Of a DNA stretch of 52,948 nt, positions 17,829-27,008 are shown one piece after another. Below the pieces are notes generated by a model, which made no database searches, was not told where the DNA came from, and saw only the letters and a list, made by a program, of their open reading frames with translations. The DNA is from Alphaproteobacteria bacterium (GTDB lineage Bacteria > Pseudomonadota > Alphaproteobacteria > JAEULC01). Within the stretch, counting starts at the first letter, position 1; the number at the start of each line of letters is the position of its first letter. The position numbers were made by a program, and so were the translations under genes. The stretch covers positions 1-52,948 of the forward strand of contig JAKLKW010000052.1 of the NCBI GenBank assembly GCA_023150455.1, in the 5' to 3' direction.

Positions 17829-19103
17829 ATGCGCCCGCAATGCCGGCGCAGGAGTGGGGAAACGCCTTTGGACCTCTACGATCTCGGCGCTCGCCCGGCG
17901 CTCGGTCGCGTGCCCGAGCGCATGCACGCCTTCGCCGTCCGGCAGAACCGCTTCGGCCCGCCGCGCACCGCGTGGCAGCGGGAAGTCATCCCGACGCCGC
18001 AGATCCGCGACAACGAAGTCCTCATCTACGTCATGGCGACCGGCATCAACTACAACAACGTCTGGGCGGCCCTGGGGCGTCCGCTCGACGTGATCGGCGA
18101 GCGCCAGAAGTCTCTCGGCGAGAAGGAGGATTTCCATGCCGGCGGCAGCGATTGCTCCGGCATCGTGTGGGCTGTCGGGAAGAGCGTCACCTCGGTGAAG
18201 CCGGGCGACGAGGTCGTCGTGCACAGCGGGTGGTGGGAGCCCAACGATCCCTGGGTCCTCTCAGGCCGCGATCCGATGCTGGCCGAAAGCACGCGCATCT
18301 GGGGCTACCAGACCAACTACGGCAGCTATTGCCAGTTTGCCCGCGCCCAGGCGCATCAATGCGTGCCGAAGCCGCGCAATCTCTCCTGGGAGGCGGCCGC
18401 CTGCTACCTGCTCTGCGCGTCGACGGCCTACCGCATGCTGATGGGCTGGCAGCCGAACGTGGTCGAGCCGGGCGACGTGGTGCTGGTGTGGGGCGCCGCC
18501 GGCGGCCTCGGCAGCATGGCGCTGCAGATCGTGCGCGCGGCGGGCGGGCGGCCGGTGGCGGTGGTGTCCGATCCGGCGAAGCGGCAGTTCTGCCTCGACC
18601 ACGGCGCCGTCGGCGTGATCAACCGCAACGACTTCAATCACTGGGGCCGGATGCCCGACACCAACGACAAGGCCTACAACGAATGGATCAAGGGCGCGCG
18701 CGCGTTCGGCAAGGCCATCTGGGACGCGGTGGGCGAGCGCGTCAGCCCGCGCATCGTGTTCGAGCATCCCGGCGAGGCGACGCTGCCGACCTCCGCTTTC
18801 GTATGCGCGACGGGCGGCATGGTCGTGATCTGCGCCGGTACCACGGGCTACAACGTCACGATGGACCTGCGGTATCACTGGATGCGGCAGAAGCGCTTCC
18901 AGGGAAGCCATCTTTCCAACGACGAGCAGGCCGCGGCGGTGACCAAGCTGGTGGCCGCGGGCCGCATCGACCCGTGCCTGTCGCACACCTTCGCCTTCGA
19001 CGAGATCGGCGAGGCGCATCAGCGCATGCTCGACAACACGCATCCCTACGGCAACATGGCGGCGCTGGTGAATGCGACCGCAACCGGCCAGGGCAAGAGC
19101 TGA
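17829..19103 (+). CDS. ccrA: crotonyl-CoA carboxylase/reductase family enoyl-CoA reductase (variant)
   Basis: 424-residue MDR-superfamily reductase of the Ccr family, which reduces an enoyl-CoA with NADPH and, in true Ccr, adds CO2 to give ethylmalonyl-CoA. Family stretches are [25 protein letters not shown], the nucleotide loop [25 protein letters not shown] and [11 protein letters not shown]. Of the four CO2-pocket residues described for the Kitasatospora enzyme (Asn81, Phe170, Glu171, His365), Asn (about 74) and His (about 361) are kept. The FE pair in the WGFETN motif is YQ here (WGYQTN, Gln at about 161), so carboxylation may be impaired. The ATG at 17829 may be too early; a TTG 14 codons later is possible. 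Confidence 0.87.
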   Translation: MRPQCRRRSGETPLDLYDLGARPALGRVPERMHAFAVRQNRFGPPRTAWQREVIPTPQIRDNEVLIYVMATGINYNNVWAALGRPLDVIGERQKSLGEKEDFHAGGSDCSGIVWAVGKSVTSVKPGDEVVVHSGWWEPNDPWVLSGRDPMLAESTRIWGYQTNYGSYCQFARAQAHQCVPKPRNLSWEAAACYLLCASTAYRMLMGWQPNVVEPGDVVLVWGAAGGLGSMALQIVRAAGGRPVAVVSDPAKRQFCLDHGAVGVINRNDFNHWGRMPDTNDKAYNEWIKGARAFGKAIWDAVGERVSPRIVFEHPGEATLPTSAFVCATGGMVVICAGTTGYNVTMDLRYHWMRQKRFQGSHLSNDEQAAAVTKLVAAGRIDPCLSHTFAFDEIGEAHQRMLDNTHPYGNMAALVNATATGQGKS

Positions 19104-19182
19104 GAGGGCACGCGGCGTCGGCCCCCGCGGCCGCACGGCCGGGAGAACAAGGCCGCAGGGCCTGAACACATCGGAGGAAGCC

Positions 19183-20250
19183 ATGACCCATTCGGTTCGG
19201 CACACGAGGCGCAGCATCATCCGCGCGGCCGGCGGTCTCGGCGCGACGCTCGTCGCCGCGCCCTGTGTCTGGAGCAGCCGCGCGCGGGCGCAGGAGCAGA
19301 CGCTGTTCGTCAACACCTGGGGCGGCAGCTGGACGGCGGCGGAAGAAACCGCCTACTTCAAGCCGTTCACGGAAAAGACCGGCATCAAGATCCGCACCGT
19401 CGCGCCGGTGTCGTTCGCCAAGCTGAAGGCGCAGGTGCAAAGCAAGACCTATGAATGGGACGTCTCGAACGCCGGCATCGTGGAATACAGCCAGGCCGTC
19501 GTCGAAGGCCTGCTCGAGCCGGTCGACAAGTCGATCGTCGACCCGGCGAAGTTCCCGCCCGGCAACGTGACAGAGTTCGGCGTCGCCGGCGTGTCGCTCG
19601 GCACGTGCCTTGTCTACCGCAAGGACAAGTTCCCGAATGGCGGCCCGCAGTCCTGGGCCGATTTCTGGGACGTCAAGAAATTCCCCGGCGCGCGCTCGCT
19701 GTACAACCGGTCCTTCACCAACCTCGCCTTCGCGCTGCTGGCCGACGGCGTGCCGGCCGACAAGCTGTATCCGATGGACATCGAGCGCGCGTTCAAGAAG
19801 CTCGACCAGATCAAGCCGCACATCAAGGTGTGGTGGACGCAAGGCAACCAGTCGCAGCAGCTGATCGGCGACGGCGAAGTCGACATGATCGCCATGTGGA
19901 ACGCGCGCGCGCAGGAGATGATCGACCGCGGCGCGCCGATGCAGATCGTCTGGAACGGCGCCGAGAACTACGGCGGCTACTGGTACGCGCCGAAAGGGAC
20001 GCCGCGCGCCAAGCTCGCCTTCCAGTTCCTCGAGTTCGTCTCGCATCCCAAGCCGCAGGCGGACTTCGTCAACATCCTGCCCTACGGCCCGCCGCATCCG
20101 AAGGCCTTCGAGTTCATCTCGAAGGAGACGGCAAAGAAGATGCCGACCAACCCGGACAACCTGCGCGTCAGCCACGTGCCGGACGCGAAATGGTTGGCGC
20201 CGCGCCTGCCGGAGATCCGCGAGCGGTTCTCGCAATGGCTGGCGACGTGA
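19183..20250 (+). CDS. PotD-type ABC solute-binding protein, tandem copy 1
   Basis: 355-residue periplasmic binding protein. The leader is MTHSVRHTRRSIIRAAGGLG with twin arginines, which suggests Tat export, cleaved near ARAQ. The mature protein opens FVNTWGGSWTAAEETAYF and contains YRKDKFPNGGPQSWADFWDV, FALLADGVPADKLYP and KLDQIKPHIKVWWTQG, typical of the spermidine/putrescine-type family (SBP_bac_8). GGAGGAA precedes the ATG by 3-4 bases. It is the first of three paralogues in a row that feed one permease pair. The ligand is unknown, and polyamine binding should not be assumed from the family name. Confidence 0.92.
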   Translation: MTHSVRHTRRSIIRAAGGLGATLVAAPCVWSSRARAQEQTLFVNTWGGSWTAAEETAYFKPFTEKTGIKIRTVAPVSFAKLKAQVQSKTYEWDVSNAGIVEYSQAVVEGLLEPVDKSIVDPAKFPPGNVTEFGVAGVSLGTCLVYRKDKFPNGGPQSWADFWDVKKFPGARSLYNRSFTNLAFALLADGVPADKLYPMDIERAFKKLDQIKPHIKVWWTQGNQSQQLIGDGEVDMIAMWNARAQEMIDRGAPMQIVWNGAENYGGYWYAPKGTPRAKLAFQFLEFVSHPKPQADFVNILPYGPPHPKAFEFISKETAKKMPTNPDNLRVSHVPDAKWLAPRLPEIRERFSQWLAT

Positions 20251-21317
20251 CAGCGCGGACGCGGCGGATCGGCCGCCGCGCGCTGCTGCGGTCGACGGCG
20301 GCGCTCGCCGCCGCCGCCGCGCTCGATCGCGGCGTGCTCGGCCGCCCGGCCCTGGCGCAGGCCAGGACGGTCTACGTCAACACCTGGGGCGGCAGCTGGA
20401 CCGCCGCCGAGGACGTTGCCTTTTTCAAGCCGTTCACGCAGGAAACGGGCGTGCAGGTGCGCACGGTCGCCCCGGTTTCCTTCGCCAAGCTCAAGGCGCA
20501 GGTGCAGACCGGGCAGTACGAATGGGACGTCTCGGGCCTGGGCATCGTCGAGTACAGCCAGGCGGTCCACGAGGGCCTGCTGGAGCCGGTCGACCTATCG
20601 GTGATCGACCGCAAGGTGGTCCCCGAGGCCAACATCAAGTCGCACGGCGTCTCGTCGGTGACGCTCAGCACGTGCCTGGTCTACCGCAAGGACAAGTTCC
20701 CCAACGGCGGGCCGCAGTCCTGGGCCGATTTCTGGGACGTGAAGAAGTTTCCCGGCGCTCGCTGCCTGTACGACCGCTCGTTCACCACGCTCGCCTTCGC
20801 GCTGCTGGCGGACGGCGTTGCGGCCGACAAGCTCTATCCGCTCGACCTCGACCGCGCGTTCCGGAAGCTCGACCAGATCAAGCCGCACATCAAGGTCTGG
20901 TGGAGCCAGGGCGCGCAGTCGCAGCAGCTGATCCAGGACGGCGAGGTCGACATGATCGGCATGTGGAACGCGCGCGCCCAGGAACTGATCGACCGCGGCG
21001 TACCGCTGGAAATCGTCTGGAACGGCGCCGAGAACTACACCAGCTACCGCTTCGTGGCGAAGGGATCGCCGCGCGCGAAGCTGGGCTGGCAGTACCTCAA
21101 CTTCATTTCCGATCCGCGCCGCGAGGCCGCCTTCTGCTCGATCCTGCCCTACGGGCCGACCAACCCGAAGGCTTTCGACTACATCTCGCCCGAGGTCGCC
21201 GCGAAGATGCCGACGCGTCCGGACCGGCTGAAGGTGGCGCACCAGCCCGACGCCGAATGGCTGGCGCCGAGGCTCGCCCAGATCCGCGAACGCTTTGCGC
21301 AGTGGCTGGCCACCTGA
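20235..21317 (+). CDS. PotD-type ABC solute-binding protein, tandem copy 2
   Basis: 360-residue paralogue of its neighbours. It has a twin-arginine leader (RRIGRRALLRSTAALAAAA, cut near LAQA) and the shared core YVNTWGGSWTAAEDVAFF and WADFWDVKKFPGARCLYD. The ATG at 20235 lies inside the last codons of copy 1 (in CAATGG encoding Gln-Trp), giving a 16-base overlap. An alternative GTG at 20247 overlaps the stop as GTGA. Either implies translational coupling. Differences from copy 1 concentrate in the ligand-side region (SGLGIVEYSQAVHEG, NYTSYRFVAKGSP), consistent with a changed ligand preference. Confidence 0.9.
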   Translation: MAGDVTARTRRIGRRALLRSTAALAAAAALDRGVLGRPALAQARTVYVNTWGGSWTAAEDVAFFKPFTQETGVQVRTVAPVSFAKLKAQVQTGQYEWDVSGLGIVEYSQAVHEGLLEPVDLSVIDRKVVPEANIKSHGVSSVTLSTCLVYRKDKFPNGGPQSWADFWDVKKFPGARCLYDRSFTTLAFALLADGVAADKLYPLDLDRAFRKLDQIKPHIKVWWSQGAQSQQLIQDGEVDMIGMWNARAQELIDRGVPLEIVWNGAENYTSYRFVAKGSPRAKLGWQYLNFISDPRREAAFCSILPYGPTNPKAFDYISPEVAAKMPTRPDRLKVAHQPDAEWLAPRLAQIRERFAQWLAT

Positions 21318-21371
21318 CCAGTCGGACCACCGAGCGCCGACAAGGCGCCGCAACTAAGGAAAGGGAGGAAC

Positions 21372-22445
21372 ATGGCCAGGAGCAGATCCACGATATTCGA
21401 CCGTCGCCGACTGCTGAAGACGGGCGGGGCGGCCCTCGCGGGCGCGACCCTCGGCCCGCTGCTCGTGACCGAGCGCACCGTCGCGCAGACGCGCACGATC
21501 TACGTCAACACCTGGGGCGGCAGCTGGACCGCCGCCGAGGAGGCGGCGTTCTTCAAGCCGTTCACCGACGCCACCGGCATCCGGGTCCGCACCGTGGCGC
21601 CGGTGTCCTACGCCAAGCTCAAGGCGCAGGTGCAAAGCGGCAGCTACGAATGGGACATCACGGCCATCAACCAGGCCGAATGGCTGCGCGCGGAACGCGA
21701 AGGCCTGGTCGAGCCGATCGACTGGACCGTCGTGCAGAAGGACAAGCTTTTTCCCGACGCGGTGTTCGCAAACGGCATTTCCTACTGCGCGCTCGGCACC
21801 AACCTGGCCTACCGCAAGGACAAGTTCCCGAACGGCGGCCCGCAGTCCTGGGCCGACTTCTGGGACGTGAAGAAGTTCCCCGGCACGCGGTCGCTGTACA
21901 ACAACGCCCCGCGCTCGGCGATCTTCGCGCTCCTGGCCGACGGCGTGCCGCGCGACAAGATCTACCCGCTCGACCTCGACCGCGCGTTCAAGAAGCTCGA
22001 CCAGATCAAGCCGCACATCAAGGTCTGGTGGACGCAGGGCAACCAGTCGCAGCAGCTGATCCGCGACGGTGAGATCGACATGATGGCGATGTGGAACGCG
22101 CGCGCCAGCGAGCTGGCGGCACAGGGCCTGCCGGTCGAGCTGGTGTGGAACGGCGCCACGGTCGGCATCACCATGTGGGGCGTCGCCAAAGGCGCGCCCA
22201 ACCGCAAGCTGGCCTGGGAGTTCATTCAGTTCGCGGTGCAGCCCAAGCCGCAGGCGGAGTTCTGCAACCGGCTGTACTACGGGCCGACCAACCCGAAGGC
22301 CTACGAATTCGTGAAGCCCGAGATCGCCAAGCAGATGCCGACCTTCCCGGACAACGCCAAAGTGACCGTGCCGACGAACGTGGAGTGGGAGGCGACCAAC
22401 GTCGCCAAGCTGCAGGAACGCTTCACGCAATGGCTGGCCAGCTGA
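21372..22445 (+). CDS. PotD-type ABC solute-binding protein, tandem copy 3
   Basis: 357-residue third paralogue with its own strong site (AAGGGAGGAAC) before the ATG. The Tat-like leader is FDRRRLLKTGGAALAGATLG. It keeps YVNTWGGSWTAAEEAAFF, WADFWDVKKFPGTRSLYN and KPHIKVWWTQGNQSQQL but diverges where copies 1 and 2 agree (AINQAEWLRAEREG instead of GIVEYSQAV...EG; VWNGATVGITMWGVAKG instead of VWNGAENY...). It is the most distant of the three and the one directly coupled to the permease gene by a 16-base overlap. Confidence 0.92.
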   Translation: MARSRSTIFDRRRLLKTGGAALAGATLGPLLVTERTVAQTRTIYVNTWGGSWTAAEEAAFFKPFTDATGIRVRTVAPVSYAKLKAQVQSGSYEWDITAINQAEWLRAEREGLVEPIDWTVVQKDKLFPDAVFANGISYCALGTNLAYRKDKFPNGGPQSWADFWDVKKFPGTRSLYNNAPRSAIFALLADGVPRDKIYPLDLDRAFKKLDQIKPHIKVWWTQGNQSQQLIRDGEIDMMAMWNARASELAAQGLPVELVWNGATVGITMWGVAKGAPNRKLAWEFIQFAVQPKPQAEFCNRLYYGPTNPKAYEFVKPEIAKQMPTFPDNAKVTVPTNVEWEATNVAKLQERFTQWLAS

Positions 22446-23311
22446 CGGCTTCCCTGCCCGCCGCCGGCGCCGCGGCGCCGGCGCGCGCGGCGGAAGGCCA
22501 ATCGGTGCCGTGGCTGCTGCTGGCGCCGGCGACGCTGGCGCTGGTGGTCATGTTCGTGCTGCCGATCGGCTACGTGCTGCTGCTCAGCATCACCGATCCC
22601 GCGCTATCCATCGCGCACTACAAGCGCATCTTCAGCGTGCCGCTCTACACGCGGGTCCTCTTCAACACCTTCACCACCTCGCTCACGGTGACGGTGGCCT
22701 GCCTGCTGCTCGGCTACCCCGTGGCCTATGTGATGACCCGGCGCAGCGACTGGGTGTCAACCGTGCTGCTGATGTGCGTCGCGGTATGCTTCTGGACCGG
22801 TTTCATCGTGCGGACCTACGCCTGGCTGGTGATCCTCGGCAACAAGGGGCCGGTGATCGGCATCCACCAGGCGCTCGGCCTGGGACCGCCGCCGCGCCTG
22901 CTGTTCACGACCTTCAGCTCGACCCTCGGCATGGTCCACATCCTGCTGCCCTACATGATCCTGGCGCTCTACAGCGTCATGAAGAAGATCGACCCGAACC
23001 TCCTGCGCGCGGCGGCCAGCCTGGGCGCGCGGCCGAACGCGTCGTTCCGCGAGGTGTTCCTGCCGCTGAGCCTGCCCGGCGTGGTGAACGGCGGCATCCT
23101 GGTCTTCACCATCTGCCTCGGCTTCTTCATCACGCCGATCCTGCTCGGCACGCCGAAGGACATGATGATCTCGCAGCTCATCAACCAGCAGATCGAGGAG
23201 CTGCTGGCCTGGGGATTCGCCTCGGCCGTGGCCGTCGTGCTGCTGGTCGCCACCTCGGTCGTGCTGGCGGTCTACAACCGCTTCTTCGGCCTCGACCGGC
23301 TCTGGGGCTAG
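22430..23311 (+). CDS. ABC transporter permease, PotB-like
   Basis: 293-residue inner-membrane subunit with six predicted helices starting at WLLLAPATLALVVMFVLPIGYV. The EAA-type loop that contacts the ATPase reads NLLRAAASLGARPNASFREVFLPLSLPGV near residue 190-220. The conserved SYxVVRTYAW-like segment appears as FIVRTYAWLVILGNKG. The ATG at 22430 lies in the terminal codons of binding-protein copy 3 (16-base overlap, same geometry as copies 1/2); no alternative with a clear Shine-Dalgarno is seen. It is followed 13 bases on by the second permease. Confidence 0.9.
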   Translation: MAGQLTASLPAAGAAAPARAAEGQSVPWLLLAPATLALVVMFVLPIGYVLLLSITDPALSIAHYKRIFSVPLYTRVLFNTFTTSLTVTVACLLLGYPVAYVMTRRSDWVSTVLLMCVAVCFWTGFIVRTYAWLVILGNKGPVIGIHQALGLGPPPRLLFTTFSSTLGMVHILLPYMILALYSVMKKIDPNLLRAAASLGARPNASFREVFLPLSLPGVVNGGILVFTICLGFFITPILLGTPKDMMISQLINQQIEELLAWGFASAVAVVLLVATSVVLAVYNRFFGLDRLWG

Positions 23312-23324
23312 GCGAGGGGCGGCG

Positions 23325-24092
23325 ATGATCCTGGTCGTGGCCTTCCTGGTGGCGCTGTTCCTGCTCGCGCCGATTCTGATCATCATCCCCATGTCGTTCA
23401 GCACGGCGGTGTCGTTCCAGTTCCCGCCGCCCGGCTATTCGCTCGGCTACTACAGGGCGTATTTCACGTCGCACGACTGGCTCGATCCCACGTTCAACAG
23501 CTTCCTGATCGCGACCTGCAGCATGGCGCTGACCATGCTCCTCGTCGTGCCGGCCTCGTTCGGCTACGTGCGCCACCGCTTCCGCGGCAAGTCGCTGTTC
23601 AACCTGCTCATGATGTCGCCGCTGATCGTGCCCCATGTCGTCGCGGCGCTGGCCTATTACGGGTATCTCGGCGCGGTCCGGCTCAACGGCACGATCGCGG
23701 GCGTGGTCCTGGCCCATGGCGTGCTGGCGGTGCCGGTCGCCTTCCTGGTGGTATGCGCGACGCTGAAGGGCTTCGACCGCAACCTCGAGCGCGCGGCGAT
23801 GAGCTCCGGTGCGGGCCCGCTGCGCACCTTCTTCTGGGTGACGCTGCCCGTGCTGCGGCCGGGCATGATGGTGGCCGCGCTGTTCGCCTTCCTCGCGTCG
23901 TTCAACGAGGCGGTGGTCGCGATCTTCATCTCCGGCCGCGACGCGGCCACCCTGCCGAAGAAGATGTACGAGAGTATCCGCCTCGAGTCCGACCCCGTCA
24001 TCGCCGTCGTTTCCTCGCTGCTGATCAGCGCCGTGCTGTTCGGCGTGCTCCTGTCCGTCGTTCTGCGAAGAAAGCCCGCCAATGTCCCTTGA
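23325..24092 (+). CDS. ABC transporter permease, PotC-like
   Basis: 255-residue second permease with six helices. It opens MILVVAFLVALFLLAPILII, followed by FPPPGYSLGYYRAYF, a PotC-type periplasmic loop signature. The EAA loop is NLERAAMSSGAGPLRTFFWVTLP. The late segment FLASFNEAVVAIFISG and TLPKKMYESIR is characteristic of the family. GAGGGG precedes the ATG. The last codons overlap the start of the CoA-synthetase gene by 11 bases, so translation is probably coupled. Confidence 0.92.
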   Translation: MILVVAFLVALFLLAPILIIIPMSFSTAVSFQFPPPGYSLGYYRAYFTSHDWLDPTFNSFLIATCSMALTMLLVVPASFGYVRHRFRGKSLFNLLMMSPLIVPHVVAALAYYGYLGAVRLNGTIAGVVLAHGVLAVPVAFLVVCATLKGFDRNLERAAMSSGAGPLRTFFWVTLPVLRPGMMVAALFAFLASFNEAVVAIFISGRDAATLPKKMYESIRLESDPVIAVVSSLLISAVLFGVLLSVVLRRKPANVP

Positions 24093-26180
24093 TGCACTGC
24101 TGCGCCCGAAATCGATCGCCATCCTCGGCGCCTCCGAGCGTCCGTCGATCGGCCGCTCGCTGATCGCGTCGGCGGAGCGAATCGGCTTCGAGGGGCGGGT
24201 CTACCCCATCAACCCGAAATACCCGGAGATCCTCGGCCATCGCTGCTACCCCAGCATCGACGCGTTGCCGGAAGCGCCGGACGTGGTGGCCTTCTGTGTC
24301 AGCTACACGCGCATCCTCGAGAATTTCCGGCCCGTGGCAGCCAAGGGGGCGAAGGCGGTCGCGATCTTCGACGGCGGCTTCGCGGAACGGGGCGAGGAGG
24401 GCAGCAAGCTGCAGGCCGAGATCGTCGGCGTCTGCCGTGAGGCCGGGATTCTCCTGAACGGGCCCAACTGCATGGGGGTGCTCAATCCGGCGTCGCGCAG
24501 CTCCATCTATAGGGGCTTGCCGGCAATGTGGGGCTGATCTCGCAGAGCGGCTCGATCTGCATCGGCCTGGTGGCCGACATCCGCCGCTTCGGCTTCAGCC
24601 ACATCGTCTCCTCGGGCAACGAGGCGCTGATCGGCACGGCGGAATACATGGAGGCGCTGATCGACGATCCCAATACCAAGGTGATCGCGACCTTCACCGA
24701 GACGGTCAAGGACCCCGAGCGCTTCGTCGCCGCGCTCGACCGCGCCGCCGACCGCGGCAAGCCGGTCGTGGTCCTCAAGGTCGGCCGGACCGAGCGGACC
24801 AAGCGCGCCATCACCAGCCATACCGGCGGCCTTGCCGGCGAATCGCGCGTCTTCTCGGAGGTGCTGAAGGCGCACCGGGCGATCGAGGTCGACGACATGG
24901 ACGAGCTGACTGAGGTGCTCGCGGTCTGCCAGGGCGAGCGCTGGCCGAAGGGCCGGCGGCTCGCCGTGGTCACCGCGTCCGGCGGCCAGGCCGAGCTAGT
25001 GCTCGACGTGGCGTCGGAGCGGGGGCTGGAGCTGCCGCCGCTGCCGGCGGAGTCGCGCAATGAAGCCGAGCGCGTGATCGGCGCCATCACCGGCGATGGC
25101 AACCCGCTCGACGCCTGGGGCAACGGCGACTATGCGACCAACCTGCCGCACGCGCTGAAGGTACTGGACCAGACGCCGACGGCGGACGTCGTCGTGTTCT
25201 GCAGCGACAGCTGCGACGATCAGCCCATGGGGCGCGCCGACCGCACCCTCGACTACACCAAGCTGTTCATCGCCGCGGCGCAGGCCAGCAGAAAGCCGCA
25301 CTACCTGATGAACATGCGGCCCGGCGTGATGCATCGCGGCCAGGTGAACCTGCTGCGCGAGCATGCATTCGCGATGATCGGCGGGTCGCGCCAGGGCCTC
25401 GGCGCGATCGACCGCCTCGCGCGCTACCTCGGTCCGCAGCCGGCAAAGCGGGCGCCGGCCGCTTCCCCGGGGCCGAGCGTCGCGACCTGCCTGCAAGGGG
25501 CGATGCGCAAGACCATCAACGAGTACGACGCCAAGCGCCTGCTGGCGCAGCACGGCATCCCGGTCACGCGCGAGAAGCTGGTCGCCTCCGCCGCCGAGGC
25601 GACCGACGCCGCCCGGGAGATCGGCTATCCCGTGGTGCTGAAGGCGGTGTCCGACGACATACCGCACAAGTCGGAGCACGGCCTCGTCGTGGTCGATATC
25701 CGCGACGACGCGGCCATGGCGCAGGCTTGGCGCGCCCTGCAGGAGCGCCTCGCGCGCGTTCCGGGCAAGCCTAGGGTCGCCGGCATGCTCGTGCAGCAGA
25801 TGGTGCGCGACGGCATCGAGGTCTTCGCCGGGATCAGCCGCGATCCCGACTTCGGCCATGCGCTGGCGTTCGGCATCGGCGGCGTGGCGATCGAGGTCCT
25901 GCGCGATTTCGCGCTGCGGCCGCTGCCGCTGCGCGCCGGCGACGCCGAGGCGATGATCGGCGAGATCAAGGGCGCCAAGCTGCTGCAGGGCATCCGCAGC
26001 GGCCCGCCCGCCGACGTGGCCAGCCTGGCCCACTGCCTCTATGCGCTGGGCGATTTCGCCTATGCCGACCGCCTGCGGATCGCCGAGATCGACCTCAATC
26101 CGATCAAGGTGCTGCCGCAAGGGCAGGGGTGCGTCGTCGTCGACGCGCTGATCGCGCCGATTCAAGCCAGCAAGGAATGA
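24082..26180 (+). pseudogene. NDP-forming acyl-CoA synthetase (acetyl-CoA synthetase/Pat-like), frameshifted
   Basis: About 700 codons in two frames. Part 1 (24082-24537) has the CoA-binding Rossmann start AILGASERPSIGRSL and NGPNCMGVLNPASRSSIY. Part 2 continues from about 24516 with GLAGNVGLISQSGSI, the phosphohistidine-type motif SHTGGLAG and a C-terminal ATP-grasp domain (NEYDAKRLLAQHGIPV, HKSEHGLVV). The family makes acyl-CoA from acid, CoA and ATP, giving ADP. One missing base near 24510-24516 (TATAGGGGC) breaks the frame, and adding one base restores a family-consistent IYKGLAGNVG. It is either a real inactivation or a homopolymer sequencing error. It is not the natural alpha/beta split, which lies before the ATP-grasp domain. 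Confidence 0.85.
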
Positions 26181-26188
26181 TCAACGCC

Positions 26189-27004
26189 ATGGAAACGCTC
26201 GTCAAATACGAAACCGACGAAAAGGTCGGCATCGTCACGCTGAATCGCCCGGCCAAGCTCAACGCGCTCAGCAAGGAGCTGCGCGCGCAACTGGTCGAGG
26301 CCTTCCGCAAGGCGGACGAGGACCCGGCGACCTGCGTCGTCGTCCTGCGCGCCGAGGGCCGCAGTTTCTGCGTCGGCTACGACATCACCGGCGGCGATCC
26401 GGCCAAGGAGGCGTGGAGGCACGACGCGCTGAAATGGCACGAGAACCTGCGCGATGGCCTCGCCCTGGAAATGATGCCCTGGGACATGAAGAAGCCGGTG
26501 ATCGCCTCGGTCCAGGGGCACGCGCTGGGCGGGGGCTGCGAGCTGGCGATGCTCTGCGACATCACCATCGCCGCGTCCGATGCCACCTTCGGGGAGCCCG
26601 AGGTGCGCTTCTCGGACGTCGGGCCCGCGATCGTCATGCCCTGGCTCATCGGCCTCAAGAAGGCGCGCGAGCTCCTGTACATGGGCGACAGCATCAACGC
26701 CGAGGAGGCGTTGCGGCTCGGCATGGTGAACCGGGTCGTCCCGGTCGAGGAGCTGCGCGCGGCCACGCTGAAGTTCGCCAAGCGCATGACGCTGATCTCG
26801 CCCGAGGCGCTTTACGCCGGTAAGCTGTCGATAAACCGCGGGGCGGAAGCGGCCGGGTTCCGCAACGCCATCAATGCCGGCCTTGACATCGTGGCGCCGC
26901 TCTACGCGGCGAAGACGGAGTTCGGCATGAAGTTCGACGAGATCAAGAAGAAGGATGGCCTGGGCGCCGCCCTGAAATGGCGCGCGGCGCAGTTCAAGGA
27001 GTAG
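26189..27004 (+). CDS. enoyl-CoA hydratase/isomerase family protein
   Basis: 271-residue crotonase-fold protein. The CoA-binding and oxyanion-hole segments are FCVGYDITGG and GHALGGGCELAMLCDITIAA. The Glu of FGEPEVRFSDVG aligns with the first catalytic Glu of hydratases and the Glu of RELLYMGD with the second, so hydration is plausible. The usual GAGGTQRL loop reads GPAIVMPWLIG here, so the substrate may differ. The ATG at 26189 has AAGGAA about 11 bases upstream; an ATG at 26177 overlaps the previous stop as ATGA. It lies between the CoA synthetase and the ATPase in one operon. A decayed partial copy lies at 14.2-14.4 kb. Confidence 0.9.
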   Translation: METLVKYETDEKVGIVTLNRPAKLNALSKELRAQLVEAFRKADEDPATCVVVLRAEGRSFCVGYDITGGDPAKEAWRHDALKWHENLRDGLALEMMPWDMKKPVIASVQGHALGGGCELAMLCDITIAASDATFGEPEVRFSDVGPAIVMPWLIGLKKARELLYMGDSINAEEALRLGMVNRVVPVEELRAATLKFAKRMTLISPEALYAGKLSINRGAEAAGFRNAINAGLDIVAPLYAAKTEFGMKFDEIKKKDGLGAALKWRAAQFKE

Positions 27005-27008
27005 CGCG

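Noticed and set aside
24082-26180. Natural two-subunit (alpha/beta) acyl-CoA synthetase instead of a frameshift
   Set aside because: The break falls inside the CoA-ligase domain before the SQSGS motif, not at the alpha/beta boundary, and one base restores the family sequence exactly.
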